From Syntrophobotulus glycolicus DSM 8271 (GTDB taxonomy: Bacteria; Bacillota; Desulfitobacteriia; Desulfitobacteriales; Syntrophobotulaceae), in NCBI RefSeq assembly GCF_000190635.1, contig NC_015172.1:1674001-1738000 (forward strand): 64,000 nucleotides of DNA, written 5' to 3'. Of this stretch, positions 15,576-24,558 are shown in pieces. The notes beneath the pieces were generated by a model, which had not been told where the DNA came from, ran no database searches, and saw only the letters and a list, made by a program, of their open reading frames with translations. Numbering within the stretch: position 1 is the first letter of the stretch; every line of letters begins with the position of its first letter. A program made the translations under genes and the position numbers.

Positions 15576-16876
15576 TGACGTACAAAACACAGATGGAAGC
15601 AGCCAAAAAAGGCATTCTGACAGAACAAATGAAAAAAGTCGCAGCGAAAGAAGGCATGGATACGCCTAAGCTGATGGCGCTTATGGCGGAAGGAAGAATT
15701 GTCATTCCATCCAATATTCATCACCTTTCCTTGGATCACGAAGGGGTTGGTGAAGGGCTGAAAACCAAGATTAATGTGAATCTTGGGATATCCAGAGATT
15801 GCAGGGAATTTAAATTTGAAATTGAAAAGGCAGTCAAGGCGATTGAAATGGGAGCGGAAGCCATTATGGACCTAAGCTCTTATGGCAAAACAAGAGAATT
15901 CCGCCGTAAACTTGTCGGCATGTCCAAAGCAATGATCGGGACGGTTCCGATGTATGATGCGATCGGGCATTTGGAAAAAGACCTGGGGGAAATTAAGGCT
16001 GAGGAGCTGATTGATGTATTGCGGGTTCATGCCGAGGACGGTGTTGATTTTATGACCATTCATGCCGGTATCAACCGCAAGACGGCCGAAAGACTGAAGA
16101 AAAACGGCCGCCTGACAAACATTGTATCCCGCGGCGGTTCCCTGCTCTATGCCTGGATGGAACTGACCGGCAATGAAAATCCCTTCTACGAACACTATGA
16201 CAAAGTTCTGGATATCCTCAGAGCATATGATGTCACCATCAGCCTTGGTGATGCCTGCAGGCCCGGAAGCATCAACGATTCTACCGATGCCTGCCAGGTC
16301 GAGGAGTTAATTACCCTTGGGGAACTGACCAAGGAAGCCTGGAAGAAGGATGTCCAGGTGATGGTGGAAGGTCCCGGGCACATGGCCATCAATGAGATTC
16401 AGGCGAATATGGTTCTGCAGAAAAGGCTCTGTCATCATGCGCCTTTCTATGTTTTGGGACCTATTGTCACGGATATTGCCCCCGGCTATGATCATATCAC
16501 CAGTGCCATCGGGGGAGCGATCGCAGCCTCAAGCGGCGCTGATTTCCTTTGTTATGTAACACCTGCGGAACATCTCAGGCTTCCCGATCTTGAGGACATG
16601 AAAGAGGGAATCATCGCCGCCAAAATAGCCGCTCACGCCGCGGATATCGCCAAGGGTGTAAGCGGAGCCAGGGAACATGATTATCAGATGAGCACCGCCA
16701 GAAAAAATTTGGACTGGGAGGGGATGTTCAACTTGGCCCTCGACCAGGAGAAAGCACGCAGATATCGAGAATCCTCCCAACCCGAGCATGAAGATTCCTG
16801 CACGATGTGCGGCAAAATGTGCGCGGTCAGGACCATGAACAAGGTCATGAGCGGGGAAAAGCTGAGCTTGGATTAA
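15575..16876 (+). CDS. thiC: Phosphomethylpyrimidine synthase ThiC
   Basis: A 433-residue non-canonical radical-SAM enzyme converting aminoimidazole ribotide to HMP phosphate. The C-terminal cluster motif is CTMCGKMC (Cys409, Cys412, Cys416). It is the short form of ThiC without the N-terminal extension found in enterobacteria and plants. Seen also: [13 protein letters not shown] and EGPGHM. ATG 15575 is best spaced from AAAGGAGA; ATG 15572 one codon upstream is the alternative. Both overlap the thiE stop. Needs reduced Fe-S and so fits an anaerobe. Confidence 0.96.
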   Translation: MTYKTQMEAAKKGILTEQMKKVAAKEGMDTPKLMALMAEGRIVIPSNIHHLSLDHEGVGEGLKTKINVNLGISRDCREFKFEIEKAVKAIEMGAEAIMDLSSYGKTREFRRKLVGMSKAMIGTVPMYDAIGHLEKDLGEIKAEELIDVLRVHAEDGVDFMTIHAGINRKTAERLKKNGRLTNIVSRGGSLLYAWMELTGNENPFYEHYDKVLDILRAYDVTISLGDACRPGSINDSTDACQVEELITLGELTKEAWKKDVQVMVEGPGHMAINEIQANMVLQKRLCHHAPFYVLGPIVTDIAPGYDHITSAIGGAIAASSGADFLCYVTPAEHLRLPDLEDMKEGIIAAKIAAHAADIAKGVSGAREHDYQMSTARKNLDWEGMFNLALDQEKARRYRESSQPEHEDSCTMCGKMCAVRTMNKVMSGEKLSLD

Positions 16877-16938
16877 AGTGCGCAAGAGTGGAAGAAAAGA
16901 GGTCAGTAAAAAATCAGATCGAGGCGGAGAGGACAAAG

Positions 16939-17136
16939 ATGTTTACCGTTAATGGCAATAAAGTAAAAATTGAAGAGCACCTGACAATAAGCGGTTATCT
17001 TGCTTCTGCCGGTATTGATCCCAGCCTGGTTGTTGTTGAATATAATCATCAAATCCCTGACAGGCAGGAGTGGCCCAATATTCACATCCAAAATGGTGAC
17101 AATCTGGAAATCGTAAAGTTTATTGGTGGAGGCTGA
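16939..17136 (+). CDS. thiS: Sulfur carrier protein ThiS
   Basis: A 65-residue ubiquitin-fold protein ending in IGGG; the C-terminal Gly-Gly is adenylated by ThiF and carries the thiocarboxylate used by ThiG. GGAGAGGACAAAG precedes ATG 16939. Longer in-frame starts inside thiC are not credible because they overlap its 3' end and lack homology. ThiF begins three bases downstream. Confidence 0.93.
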   Translation: MFTVNGNKVKIEEHLTISGYLASAGIDPSLVVVEYNHQIPDRQEWPNIHIQNGDNLEIVKFIGGG

Positions 17137-17139
17137 GCA

Positions 17140-17949
17140 ATGGCTGCAGATTCTCTGGATCAGGATGTCTTAAGATATTCCAGACAGATCATTCTGGATG
17201 GCTTTGGCAAAGATGGGCAGGAAAAATTGAAAACGGCCCGGGTTCTGGTGATTGGAGCGGGGGGACTTGGTTCCCCGGCCCTGTACTACCTGGCAGCGGC
17301 AGGGGTGAGCAATATCGGAATTGTCGATTTCGATACAATCACATTATCTAATTTGAACCGGCAAATTCTTCATTTTACCGAAGACTTAGGCAAGAAGAAG
17401 ACGGATTCCGCTGAAAAGAAGCTGTTAAATTTGAATCCTGGTCTCAATATTGAGAAATATCATGACAGGCTTAATATTGATAACATTGAAGAGGTCATCA
17501 GCAACTATGATGTGATCATTGACGCTACGGATAATTTTCCGGTCAGATATCTCATAAGCGACTGCTGCTATTTCAACGGAAAGCCGTTGATTGAAGGAGC
17601 GGCGGTCGGGTTCGACGGCATTTTGATGACAATCATTCCGGGGCAAACCCCCTGTTACCGCTGTCTTTACCCTGAGCCGCCCCAAAACGGTGTTATGCCG
17701 ACCTGCAGTGACAGCGGCATATTGGGTATGGTGACCGGAGTGATCGGGTCGCTGCAGGCTTTGGAAGCGGTCAAGGTGATAACCGGAATGGGCCAAACCG
17801 TTTCCGGCAGATTACTTATCTTTGATGCCTTACGTTCAAGCTTCCGGGAAGTGAACTGGCCGAAGAGGGATCATTGTCCTTTATGCGGAGATGAGCCAAA
17901 GATCAGAGAACTGGTGGAATACGAAATAAAATGCAAAGTAAAATTGTAA
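17140..17949 (+). CDS. thiF: ThiS adenylyltransferase ThiF
   Basis: A 269-residue E1-like enzyme (ThiF/MoeB/HesA family). Nucleotide site GAGGLGSP near residue 40, the SNLNRQILH segment, Asp in DATDNFPVRY, and two CxxC zinc pairs (CYRCLYP and CPLCG). The GTPTCSDSG-like Cys (MPTCSDSGILG) corresponds to the conserved thioester/persulfide region. In a thi operon beside thiS it is assigned ThiF rather than MoeB. Last gene of the operon; a terminator follows. Confidence 0.94.
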   Translation: MAADSLDQDVLRYSRQIILDGFGKDGQEKLKTARVLVIGAGGLGSPALYYLAAAGVSNIGIVDFDTITLSNLNRQILHFTEDLGKKKTDSAEKKLLNLNPGLNIEKYHDRLNIDNIEEVISNYDVIIDATDNFPVRYLISDCCYFNGKPLIEGAAVGFDGILMTIIPGQTPCYRCLYPEPPQNGVMPTCSDSGILGMVTGVIGSLQALEAVKVITGMGQTVSGRLLIFDALRSSFREVNWPKRDHCPLCGDEPKIRELVEYEIKCKVKL

Positions 17950-18032
17950 TCGTTGACACGCAATCACAAGCCTATATGTCTGCTGATTGCTTAGATGAAT
18001 TTAGGATTAAGATCTCTTAATTATACGGAAAA

Positions 18033-18062
18033 CGCAGGCTCTTCGGAGCCTGTAGTTTTTTT
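18033..18062 (+). terminator. Intrinsic terminator of the thiamine operon
   Basis: CAGGCTC, TTCG loop, GAGCCTG (about 18035-18052), then GTAGTTTTTTT. Stable UUCG-type tetraloop hairpin. Confidence 0.9.
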
Positions 18063-18158
18063 CCCGGCAAAAGAGTGTGCGAACAGAAGGTTTGGCTCGG
18101 ATTTTCAAATGATAAGATTTAGTTTTATGGTGCCCTGCAGGAGGCAAAAAAATTTTTA

Positions 18159-18200
18159 TTGATTACAGAGAGTATAATGTATATAATAAATATATACATT
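18159..18200 (+). promoter_or_regulatory. Promoter overlapped by a perfect palindromic operator
   Basis: TTGATT (18159-18164), 17 bases, TATAAT (18182-18187). The -10 box lies inside the inverted repeat AATGTATATA-ataaa-TATATACATT (18176-18200), perfect over 10+10 bp. GntR/YtrA regulators bind such palindromes, so autorepression by the downstream gene is inferred. Confidence 0.7.
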
Positions 18201-18225
18201 ATTTTTGTGTGAAGAGGTGACCGCT

Positions 18226-18606
18226 CTGGACATTATTATCTCCAACCAAAGTGATATCCCAATTTACCAGCAAATTGTCACGCAGATGAAAAATCTGATG
18301 ATGAACGGTGAGTTATCGGAGGGCGATCCGCTTCCTTCGATACGTACCCTGGCGACCGAGCTGCAAATCAGTTCCATTACGACGAAGCGTGCCTATGAGG
18401 AATTGGAACGTGAGGGCTATATCGTATCCCAGGTGGGGCGCGGTTCTTTTGTCAACGCCCAAAATAAAGAACTGATGCGGGAAAAACGGATGAAGATTGT
18501 AGAGGAAAAGCTGGCTGAAGCAGTAGCCGCTGCCAAAATGATCGAAATGTCACGGGATGATCTTCGGGAACTTTTAGATATTCTATTTGGGGAGGATATG
18601 AAATGA
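18226..18606 (+). CDS. GntR-family (YtrA subfamily) transcriptional regulator, probable CTG start
   Basis: A ~126-residue regulator with an N-terminal winged helix (PIYQQIVTQMK, LPSIRTLATELQISS, TTKRAYEELEREGYI) and the short YtrA-type C-terminal helices that serve dimerisation. It likely represses its own operon, which encodes an ABC-2 exporter. Start choice: homologs begin MDIII..., which here needs CTG 18226; the excellent site AGAGGTGA (18213-18220) is placed right for that CTG and would be covered by GTG 18217, while TTG 18205 has no ribosome site. The stop overlaps the ATP-binding gene by four bases. Confidence 0.88.
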   Translation: MDIIISNQSDIPIYQQIVTQMKNLMMNGELSEGDPLPSIRTLATELQISSITTKRAYEELEREGYIVSQVGRGSFVNAQNKELMREKRMKIVEEKLAEAVAAAKMIEMSRDDLRELLDILFGEDMK

Positions 18607-19466
18607 GTAACCTGATCGAGGTGAAAAATCTTAGAAAAAGCTGGCAGGATTTTGGGCTCCAAGACATCTCTTTTGCCCTGGCCCCTGGGTATATCATGGG
18701 CTTCGTCGGCCCTAACGGGGCGGGAAAGAGTACGACCATCAAATTGATGCTGAACCTCCTTCATAAACAAGGGGGGGACATCAAACTGTTTGGCCTTGAT
18801 CATGTTAAAGACGAAATTGCGGTTAAACAGCAAATCGGTTTTGTTTTGGATGATACTTATTTTCAGGAGAATATGACCATCAAGCAGATTGAATGGCTGG
18901 TATCAGGTTTCTACCGGGAGTGGGACAGGGAAAAGTTTAATCAGTTTATGATCAAGTTTTCCCTGCCTAAACATAAAAAAATAAAAGAACTGTCCACGGG
19001 GATGAAAGCGAAATTGGCTATGTCCGTGGCCTTAAGCCATAACGCAAAACTGCTGATCCTGGACGAACCAACCTCAGGTCTCGATCCTGTGGTGCGCAGC
19101 GAAATCTTAGGCGAGCTTTCTCAAGTGGTGCAAGACCCGGCGCGCGGGGTTTTCTTTTCTACCCATATTACCTCTGACTTGGACAAGATCGCCGACTATG
19201 TCACCTTTATCCACAACGGAAGAATCGTCCTTGCCACAACAAAGGACGAAATCAATGAAAAGTACGCGATCGTCAAGGGAACAAAAAAGCAGCTTGCGGA
19301 AATCAAGAGTCTTTTGGTGCGCTATAAGGAATCCCAATTTGGCTTTGAGGGTTTGACAGGTGAAGCGGTTGTTTTGCGAAAACAAAGTCGGGGGCAGCTT
19401 GTTCTGGAAAAAGCAAAAATTGAGGACATTATGCTCTATTTCGAAAAGGGGGAAGCGGGATGTTGA
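18603..19466 (+). CDS. ABC-2 type transporter ATP-binding protein (YtrB-like)
   Basis: A 287-residue ATPase. Walker A GPNGAGKST, Q-loop near VKQQIGF, signature ELSTGMKAKLA, Walker B LLILDEPTSGLD, and an H-loop STHITSD. The C-terminal ~70 residues are the extension common to exporters of bacitracin/lantibiotic type and YtrB. Overlaps its regulator (4 bp) and the permease gene (7 bp), so all three are translated as a unit. Substrate unknown; YtrA-type operons answer to cell-wall antibiotics in Bacillus, an analogy only. Confidence 0.92.
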   Translation: MSNLIEVKNLRKSWQDFGLQDISFALAPGYIMGFVGPNGAGKSTTIKLMLNLLHKQGGDIKLFGLDHVKDEIAVKQQIGFVLDDTYFQENMTIKQIEWLVSGFYREWDREKFNQFMIKFSLPKHKKIKELSTGMKAKLAMSVALSHNAKLLILDEPTSGLDPVVRSEILGELSQVVQDPARGVFFSTHITSDLDKIADYVTFIHNGRIVLATTKDEINEKYAIVKGTKKQLAEIKSLLVRYKESQFGFEGLTGEAVVLRKQSRGQLVLEKAKIEDIMLYFEKGEAGC

Positions 19467-20134
19467 GGCTTATTGTCAGGGATTTGTTCATGTACCAGAG
19501 AAACAACTTCTTTGTTCTGATCGGTTTTGCCCTCTTAAATACCTTTCTGCTGCGGCAAGGGGATAGTGGGGTGATGGGTTTCACGATTTGCCTGTTGGGG
19601 ATGTCGTTGTTTGCCTTTACCATGACGGCCCAAACCACGTTATACTATGATGAACTGTCCAAATCGAACAGATTTTTCCGGGCAATGCCGATACCCCCGT
19701 CATCCATTGTGAGATCGAGATATGCATCCTGCTTTTTGTCCGCGGCAATGGGCATACTGGCGCTCTATATTGTTGCGGCCCTGGTGAACGTGGCTTCCCT
19801 ATTCTATCCTTTCCTCTATAGAGAGGTGATCTTCAATATTGACCTATTAATATTGTGTCTTGCCGCCGTGCTCATCTTTTGCGCCGCCCTTCTTCCGCTC
19901 CTGTTTAAATTCGGCTATATGAAGTCAAAATATCCTCTTATGCTTTTGTTTATTGCTCTTGCTTCGTGTATGCCAATGGCCCTTTCCAGCGGGACCCAAA
20001 CACAAAAAGAACTCCCTTTTCTTTCGTTCCTGCCGACAATCGGAACATCTGGCATAGTGTTTATCCTCGCGCTTTTGGCTCTATATGGCTCGATCAGGCT
20101 CTCTATGGCAATTTTTGCCCGAAAAGAGGTATGA
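19460..20134 (+). CDS. ABC-2 type permease
   Basis: A 224-residue membrane protein with six predicted helices: hydrophobic stretches start near residues 14, 37, 85, 120, 150 and 190. Weak sequence motifs, as is normal for ABC-2 permeases (ABC2_membrane_5-like). It pairs with the ATPase directly upstream, with which it overlaps by seven bases. It is the last gene of the regulator-ATPase-permease operon. Confidence 0.85.
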   Translation: MLRLIVRDLFMYQRNNFFVLIGFALLNTFLLRQGDSGVMGFTICLLGMSLFAFTMTAQTTLYYDELSKSNRFFRAMPIPPSSIVRSRYASCFLSAAMGILALYIVAALVNVASLFYPFLYREVIFNIDLLILCLAAVLIFCAALLPLLFKFGYMKSKYPLMLLFIALASCMPMALSSGTQTQKELPFLSFLPTIGTSGIVFILALLALYGSIRLSMAIFARKEV

Positions 20135-20150
20135 CCATGAAAGGTAAGCT

Positions 20151-20180
20151 TTGCACATTTGGGCTAATCTAGTGTATAAT
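20151..20180 (+). promoter_or_regulatory. Promoter of the Yip1/tripartite exporter operon
   Basis: TTGCAC (20151-20156), 18 bases, TATAAT (20175-20180), 26 bases before the Yip1-family start. Confidence 0.6.
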
Positions 20181-20205
20181 TTTTACAGAAAAGGGGTGTT
20201 TTTTT

Positions 20206-20895
20206 ATGGAAGAACAGAAAATTGAAGAAACAAAAATATCTTTGCTGAAAAAGTTTGGCAAAGTCCTGACCTCGCCGAGGGAAGCCTTTCAGGTCATTAC
20301 ACAGGACCCCAAGATCTTGTGGCCGGGACTGATCATAATCGTGATAAATTTAATCGCAACCCTGATCATTCTGCCGGAGAGTGTGGCTTATACAGAACAG
20401 ATCATGATTGCGCAGGGAATCGGTCCTGAGCAGATAGCCATGTATACGAAGGTTCTGGCGCCAATCGCTGTTATCGGGGTAATCATTATCGTTCCTTTGC
20501 TTTGGGTAGTCAAAGCGGGTGTGCTTTTTCTTTACAACATGCTTTCTGTCGGAGAGGCCCGTTTTAAGCAGCTCATGGCCGTAGCGATCTTTGTTGAGAT
20601 TCCGCTGATCATAAAAGCTGTAATCTCAAGCGGACTGATCAAAATCATGGGATATCAAGCGGGTTATCAGGTTAACGCCAGCTTAGCGTTATTATTCATG
20701 AATTTAGAAACGTCCAGCTTCCTGTACCGCCTGCTGCAGCAGATCGAACTGTTCAATATATGGGGCCTGGTCCTGCTGGTGATAGGGGGATCTGCGGCGA
20801 TCAAAAAAAACGCGAAAGGCTTGGCTGTCTATTTGGGGATTTTTTGGATCATTCTTTCCCTTGTCGCGGCTTTGCTGAATAACACAACAGTATAA
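20206..20895 (+). CDS. Yip1-domain membrane protein
   Basis: A 229-residue protein: a ~30-residue cytosolic head with FGKVLTSPREAFQVI, typical of bacterial Yip1 (PF04893) proteins, then five hydrophobic helices (about 39-60, 88-112, 126-148, 155-175, 195-225). The family is often found beside MacA/MacB-type exporters; its role is not established. It is followed 25 bp later by the adaptor gene of such an exporter, which suggests a functional link. Confidence 0.82.
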   Translation: MEEQKIEETKISLLKKFGKVLTSPREAFQVITQDPKILWPGLIIIVINLIATLIILPESVAYTEQIMIAQGIGPEQIAMYTKVLAPIAVIGVIIIVPLLWVVKAGVLFLYNMLSVGEARFKQLMAVAIFVEIPLIIKAVISSGLIKIMGYQAGYQVNASLALLFMNLETSSFLYRLLQQIELFNIWGLVLLVIGGSAAIKKNAKGLAVYLGIFWIILSLVAALLNNTTV

Positions 20896-20920
20896 TAAAA
20901 TCATTAAGGAGTTTTCCAAA

Positions 20921-22216
20921 TTGAATACGATGCTGAATCAGAAAATCTCGGATCTCGGTACCGGAAAAGAAATGAAAACATCTCGTTCTCTGAAGAAAAA
21001 AATATTGGTGATCGGCTTAATCCTTTTGGTTTTATTAATCGTCGGGTTGAATGTTTACCGGTTCTATTATAAGGATGTCATCCCGGTTGCGGTATCTCCG
21101 GTCAGTGAGAAAAACCTGGTGGAAAAGGTCCCGGCTTCGGGAAATGTTGTTGCTGCCGACCGGGAGATTGTCTATAGTCAAGCAAGCGGAACAGTAGAAA
21201 ACATTCATGTCAAAATGGGTCAAAAGGTGACGGCCGGACAAGCCCTGCTGGACATTGATATCATTGATGCCGAGCAGAAGCTGGCGGAGGCCCGGGCCAA
21301 ACTGGCAGCCGCAAACCTGGCTTTCAGCCAGGCGCGCTCAGGTGATCAGACAACCGCGCTGATTTCTGCGCGGTCTGCCCTGACTGAGGCTGAGAATACC
21401 TATAAGCAGGACAAAGATCATTTGGAACGGACCAGGATCTTAGTGGAGCAGGGGGCAGTGGCCCAGGTTGATCTGGATAAAGCTCAGGCGGACTTGAACA
21501 ACAGTCAGGCCGCCTATGATCAGGCTCAGGCTAATTTCCGGCAGGCTGAACAGAATGCTCCCCTTCAACTGCAGTCACTGCAGGCAAATGTGGAGTCGGC
21601 CGGATTACAGCTTGAAGCCATAGAAAAACAGGTTGCGGGAAGAAATCTGCTCAGTCCCTGTGACGGCTATGTGCTGTCAATCGCAGTGAATACAGGTGAT
21701 CAAATCGACGACAAAACACAACTGCTGACCATCGGGAATGTCGCCAAACTGAACATCGAGGCAGATATTCCGGAAAGCGGAGTCGGTAAAATTAAAAACG
21801 GACAAGCGGTCAGCATCAGTTGCAATGCTTTTCCGGAAGAAAAATTTCAGGGTAAGGTCACTCAAGTCGGCCTGGAGATGGTGACGAAAACCAAGAACAA
21901 TCAGCAGGATACCTTCCTGCCTGTCATGGTTGAGGTTGAGGGTGATTCTCGCTTGCTGCCGGGATTTAAGACCGATCTGGAAATTGTTACGGCAGATATC
22001 CAGACTTTGGTCGTGCCCATTGAAGCACTGGTGGAAAAGAATGAAGGCAAGAGCCTTTTTGTACTTAAAGAAGGAATCGCTCATCTTACCGTAGTCAAAA
22101 CAGGCATTAATGACGGGGTGACGGTCGAGATTCTTTCCGGAGTAAATAAAGATGAGCAAGTGATCCTGAATCCTTCGGCTAAGGTTCAAGACGGAAGTAA
22201 GGTTCGTGTGCAATGA
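20921..22216 (+). CDS. MacA/HlyD-family efflux adaptor
   Basis: A 431-residue membrane-fusion-type protein. One N-terminal helix (~25-48), then the barrel-sandwich half AIVYSQASGTVENIHVKMG, a long alpha-hairpin (~110-225, rich in Ala/Gln heptads), the second lipoyl half SPCDGYVLSIAVNTGDQI, and a C-terminal beta-barrel. In Gram-positives it links an ABC exporter to the wall side. Start is TTG 20921, nine bases after AAGGAG. Its stop overlaps the ATPase start by four bases; together with the next two genes it forms a MacAB-like exporter. Confidence 0.92.
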   Translation: MNTMLNQKISDLGTGKEMKTSRSLKKKILVIGLILLVLLIVGLNVYRFYYKDVIPVAVSPVSEKNLVEKVPASGNVVAADREIVYSQASGTVENIHVKMGQKVTAGQALLDIDIIDAEQKLAEARAKLAAANLAFSQARSGDQTTALISARSALTEAENTYKQDKDHLERTRILVEQGAVAQVDLDKAQADLNNSQAAYDQAQANFRQAEQNAPLQLQSLQANVESAGLQLEAIEKQVAGRNLLSPCDGYVLSIAVNTGDQIDDKTQLLTIGNVAKLNIEADIPESGVGKIKNGQAVSISCNAFPEEKFQGKVTQVGLEMVTKTKNNQQDTFLPVMVEVEGDSRLLPGFKTDLEIVTADIQTLVVPIEALVEKNEGKSLFVLKEGIAHLTVVKTGINDGVTVEILSGVNKDEQVILNPSAKVQDGSKVRVQ

Positions 22217-22947
22217 TCGAAATTCAGAACTTGTGTAAAACTTATCAGACCGGCAGCGTAAAGGTCAATGCCCTTAAAGATGTCAATTTGACTGTCGAGG
22301 ATGGTCATTTTATTGCGGTAATGGGCCCTTCAGGATCGGGAAAATCCACATTCATGAATATTCTCGGTCTACTGGATCATCCGACGGACGGCAGTTATCT
22401 CCTGGATGAGGTTGATACCAGAAGTCTTGATGAATACCGGCTCGCAGCTGTGCGCAACAGAAAGATCGGTTTTGTGTTTCAAAACTTCAATCTTTTGCCC
22501 AGGCTAAGTGCCCAGCGCAATGTGGAATTGCCTTTGTTTTACGCCGGGGTTGCCGCTAATGAAAGAAGGGCCCTGGCCGCGGCCGCTTTGGAACGGGTGG
22601 GCTTGTTAAGTCATATTGACCACCGCCCCAATGAGCTGTCCGGAGGTCAAAGGCAGCGTGTAGCAATAGCGCGGGCTATTATTAACCATCCCAGTATCTT
22701 ATTGGCCGATGAACCAACCGGTAACTTGGATAGTGCGTCAAGCTATGAGATTATGACTTTATTTCAGGAACTGCACCGTCAAGGCAGTACCATTATTTTG
22801 GTGACGCATGAGCCGGAGATTGCCCAGCACGCCGGCCGGATTGTTCATTTTCGGGACGGAAGTCTGGTCAAAAACGAAAAAGTGGAAAGCCCGCTGGATG
22901 CCCGGCAGCTTTTGGAACAATGGCTGCAGCAAGGAGGACGGGAATGA
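22213..22947 (+). CDS. MacB-type ABC transporter ATP-binding protein
   Basis: A 244-residue ATPase of the LolD/MacB/FtsE type: Walker A GPSGSGKST, the Q-loop FVFQNFNLLP, signature LSGGQRQRVA, Walker B ILLADEPTGNLD, and H-loop VTHEPEIA. Works with the permease downstream and adaptor upstream to export an unknown compound or peptide. Gene ends overlap both neighbours by four bases. The last ~25 residues form a variable tail. Confidence 0.95.
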   Translation: MIEIQNLCKTYQTGSVKVNALKDVNLTVEDGHFIAVMGPSGSGKSTFMNILGLLDHPTDGSYLLDEVDTRSLDEYRLAAVRNRKIGFVFQNFNLLPRLSAQRNVELPLFYAGVAANERRALAAAALERVGLLSHIDHRPNELSGGQRQRVAIARAIINHPSILLADEPTGNLDSASSYEIMTLFQELHRQGSTIILVTHEPEIAQHAGRIVHFRDGSLVKNEKVESPLDARQLLEQWLQQGGRE

Positions 22948-24128
22948 AATTCAAAGAAATGATTGCCGCGGCTTTGGAAGGAATCAGAGTAAATAAACTG
23001 CGTTCCGCCTTGACCATGCTGGGAATGATTATTGGCGTGATGTTTGTGATTATTATTATTACATTAGGGCAAAGCCTCAGCCGCAAAGTGACGGAAACAG
23101 TCGAGGGAATGGGGGCCAATTCTTTTTATTTGTACGGAACAACCAATGACAACGGTCAGCAGGGCAAGCTGAAACTGGAAGACTGTAAACTCCTTAAGGA
23201 CTCCATTGATAGTATTGAAGCCGTAATCCCTTTAAAATATATGAACTTTCAAGCGGCCTTGGAAACAACCCGGAAGAAAGAAAACAGCTATCTGATGGGA
23301 ACGACTCCGGAATATATGAAGGCCCAGCAAACCGGTCTCAGCCAGGGAAGGTTTTTCAGTGAAGCGGAAAACCAGGTGAGCCGCAAGGTTGTGGTTATCG
23401 ACCAAAATATGGCGGACAGTCTGTTTGGCCCGGGCGCGGAAGCGGTAGGAAAAACCGTTCGGATCAACAGTACCCCCTTTCAGGTCTGCGGAGTGACCAA
23501 GCCGGAGAAGGGGCTGTTTGGGATGGGTGCATCCACGGTCCTGATTCCGATCAAGACTTTGCTGGAAATGAGCGATACGCAGGAAATCCAACAGGCCATA
23601 GTCCGGGTGACCAGCGGGGACCAGGTCAAGGCGGCGACTGTCCAAAGCCTCAGTGTCTTGGAAGTACGGCACGCTGTGAAAAACGGGTTTGAAGTCCGGA
23701 CCAATGAACAGGAGTTAGCGCAGTTCAGTACAATGTTGACGGTCGTTACCTCTGTCTTTGGCGCTCTTGCCGGGATTGCTCTGCTCGTAGGGGGGATCGG
23801 TATTATGAATATTATGCTGGTTTCCATTACGGAACGTACACGTGAGATTGGGCTGCGCATGGCCATAGGTGCCCGGCGCAGTGACATTTTGATTCAATTT
23901 CTTGTGGAATCGGCTACGATTTCCGCCCTGGGGGGAATGATCGGCATGATTCTGGGGATTGGGATCGGAGCAATCATTTCCCTTTTATTCAATATGCCGG
24001 TGATTATCTCTTTGGGGACAATTCTGATTGCTTTGGGATTTTCTTCGGCTGTGGGTATTATTTTTGGCCTGTATCCGGCTAACAAAGCCGCTAAGCTTGA
24101 CCCTATTGACGCCTTGAGGTATGAATAA
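22944..24128 (+). CDS. MacB-type ABC transporter permease
   Basis: A 394-residue permease with one N-terminal helix (~20-42), the periplasmic-core-like domain (~50-230) and three C-terminal FtsX helices with [27 protein letters not shown] and the final PIDALRYE. ATG 22944 was chosen for AAGGAGG at 22931-22937; an in-frame start at 22920 would add eight residues. Closely related to the fragment at the left edge of the window. Last gene of the exporter operon, ended by a very strong hairpin. Confidence 0.94.
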   Translation: MKFKEMIAAALEGIRVNKLRSALTMLGMIIGVMFVIIIITLGQSLSRKVTETVEGMGANSFYLYGTTNDNGQQGKLKLEDCKLLKDSIDSIEAVIPLKYMNFQAALETTRKKENSYLMGTTPEYMKAQQTGLSQGRFFSEAENQVSRKVVVIDQNMADSLFGPGAEAVGKTVRINSTPFQVCGVTKPEKGLFGMGASTVLIPIKTLLEMSDTQEIQQAIVRVTSGDQVKAATVQSLSVLEVRHAVKNGFEVRTNEQELAQFSTMLTVVTSVFGALAGIALLVGGIGIMNIMLVSITERTREIGLRMAIGARRSDILIQFLVESATISALGGMIGMILGIGIGAIISLLFNMPVIISLGTILIALGFSSAVGIIFGLYPANKAAKLDPIDALRYE

Positions 24129-24150
24129 GAGACGAGAATAGATTTAATCT

Positions 24151-24196
24151 AACAAAGATCACCACCGGCATTCCCTGCCGGTGGTGATCTTTGTTA
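24151..24196. terminator. Bidirectional terminator, 20-bp perfect stem
   Basis: AACAAAGATCACCACCGGCA (24151-24170) is exactly complementary to 24176-24195, with a five-base loop and a T-rich 3' side on both strands. It ends the exporter operon on + and the short minus-strand gene at 24194-24316. Confidence 0.92.
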
Positions 24197-24316
24197 TTTT
24201 GGACTTTGCGGTGCTTTCTTGTAATAGCCTTTGGCAATTCTTTTCTGATCCTTCAACTCCTGATTTCTTATGCCTTGATCAGCGCCATCAGTTTTTGTGC
24301 TTTTATTTTTCCCCAT
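24194..24316 (-). CDS. Small basic hypothetical protein (40 residues)
   Basis: An open frame of 40 codons beginning MGKNKSTKTDG and ending KKAPQSPK: hydrophilic, Lys-rich, no membrane segment. AAGGGTGA lies five bases before the ATG on the minus strand; an ATG two codons upstream is possible. Its stop sits at the edge of the bidirectional terminator, just where a convergent gene should end, which supports it as real. The composition resembles small spore or nucleic-acid-binding proteins, but I do not recognise a family. The remaining ~240 bases up to EcsC are AT-rich with no other gene seen. Confidence 0.5.
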   Translation of the reverse strand: MGKNKSTKTDGADQGIRNQELKDQKRIAKGYYKKAPQSPK

Positions 24317-24558
24317 ATTCATCACCCTTTTTATTATTTTTTAACATTCGGGCTTTTATACAATCGTGAACCTTGTTGTATAGAGCGAGTAAATTTTTGC
24401 GACAATCCTTTTAAACATCAAACTGCAGTTGAATTTTGCGGGAATGATCATATATCGTTTTAACGCAATATATATTATAATATTGCCAGAATCGGAATAA
24501 AAATTGCAGGTGCATGTATACTGAGCTGCAAAAATGTGATTAATAGAGGTCAAAAAAA

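Noticed and set aside
24181-24369. Plus-strand frame of 62 codons after the exporter operon
   Set aside because: It begins inside the terminator stem and has no ribosome site; the minus-strand 40-codon gene explains the region better.
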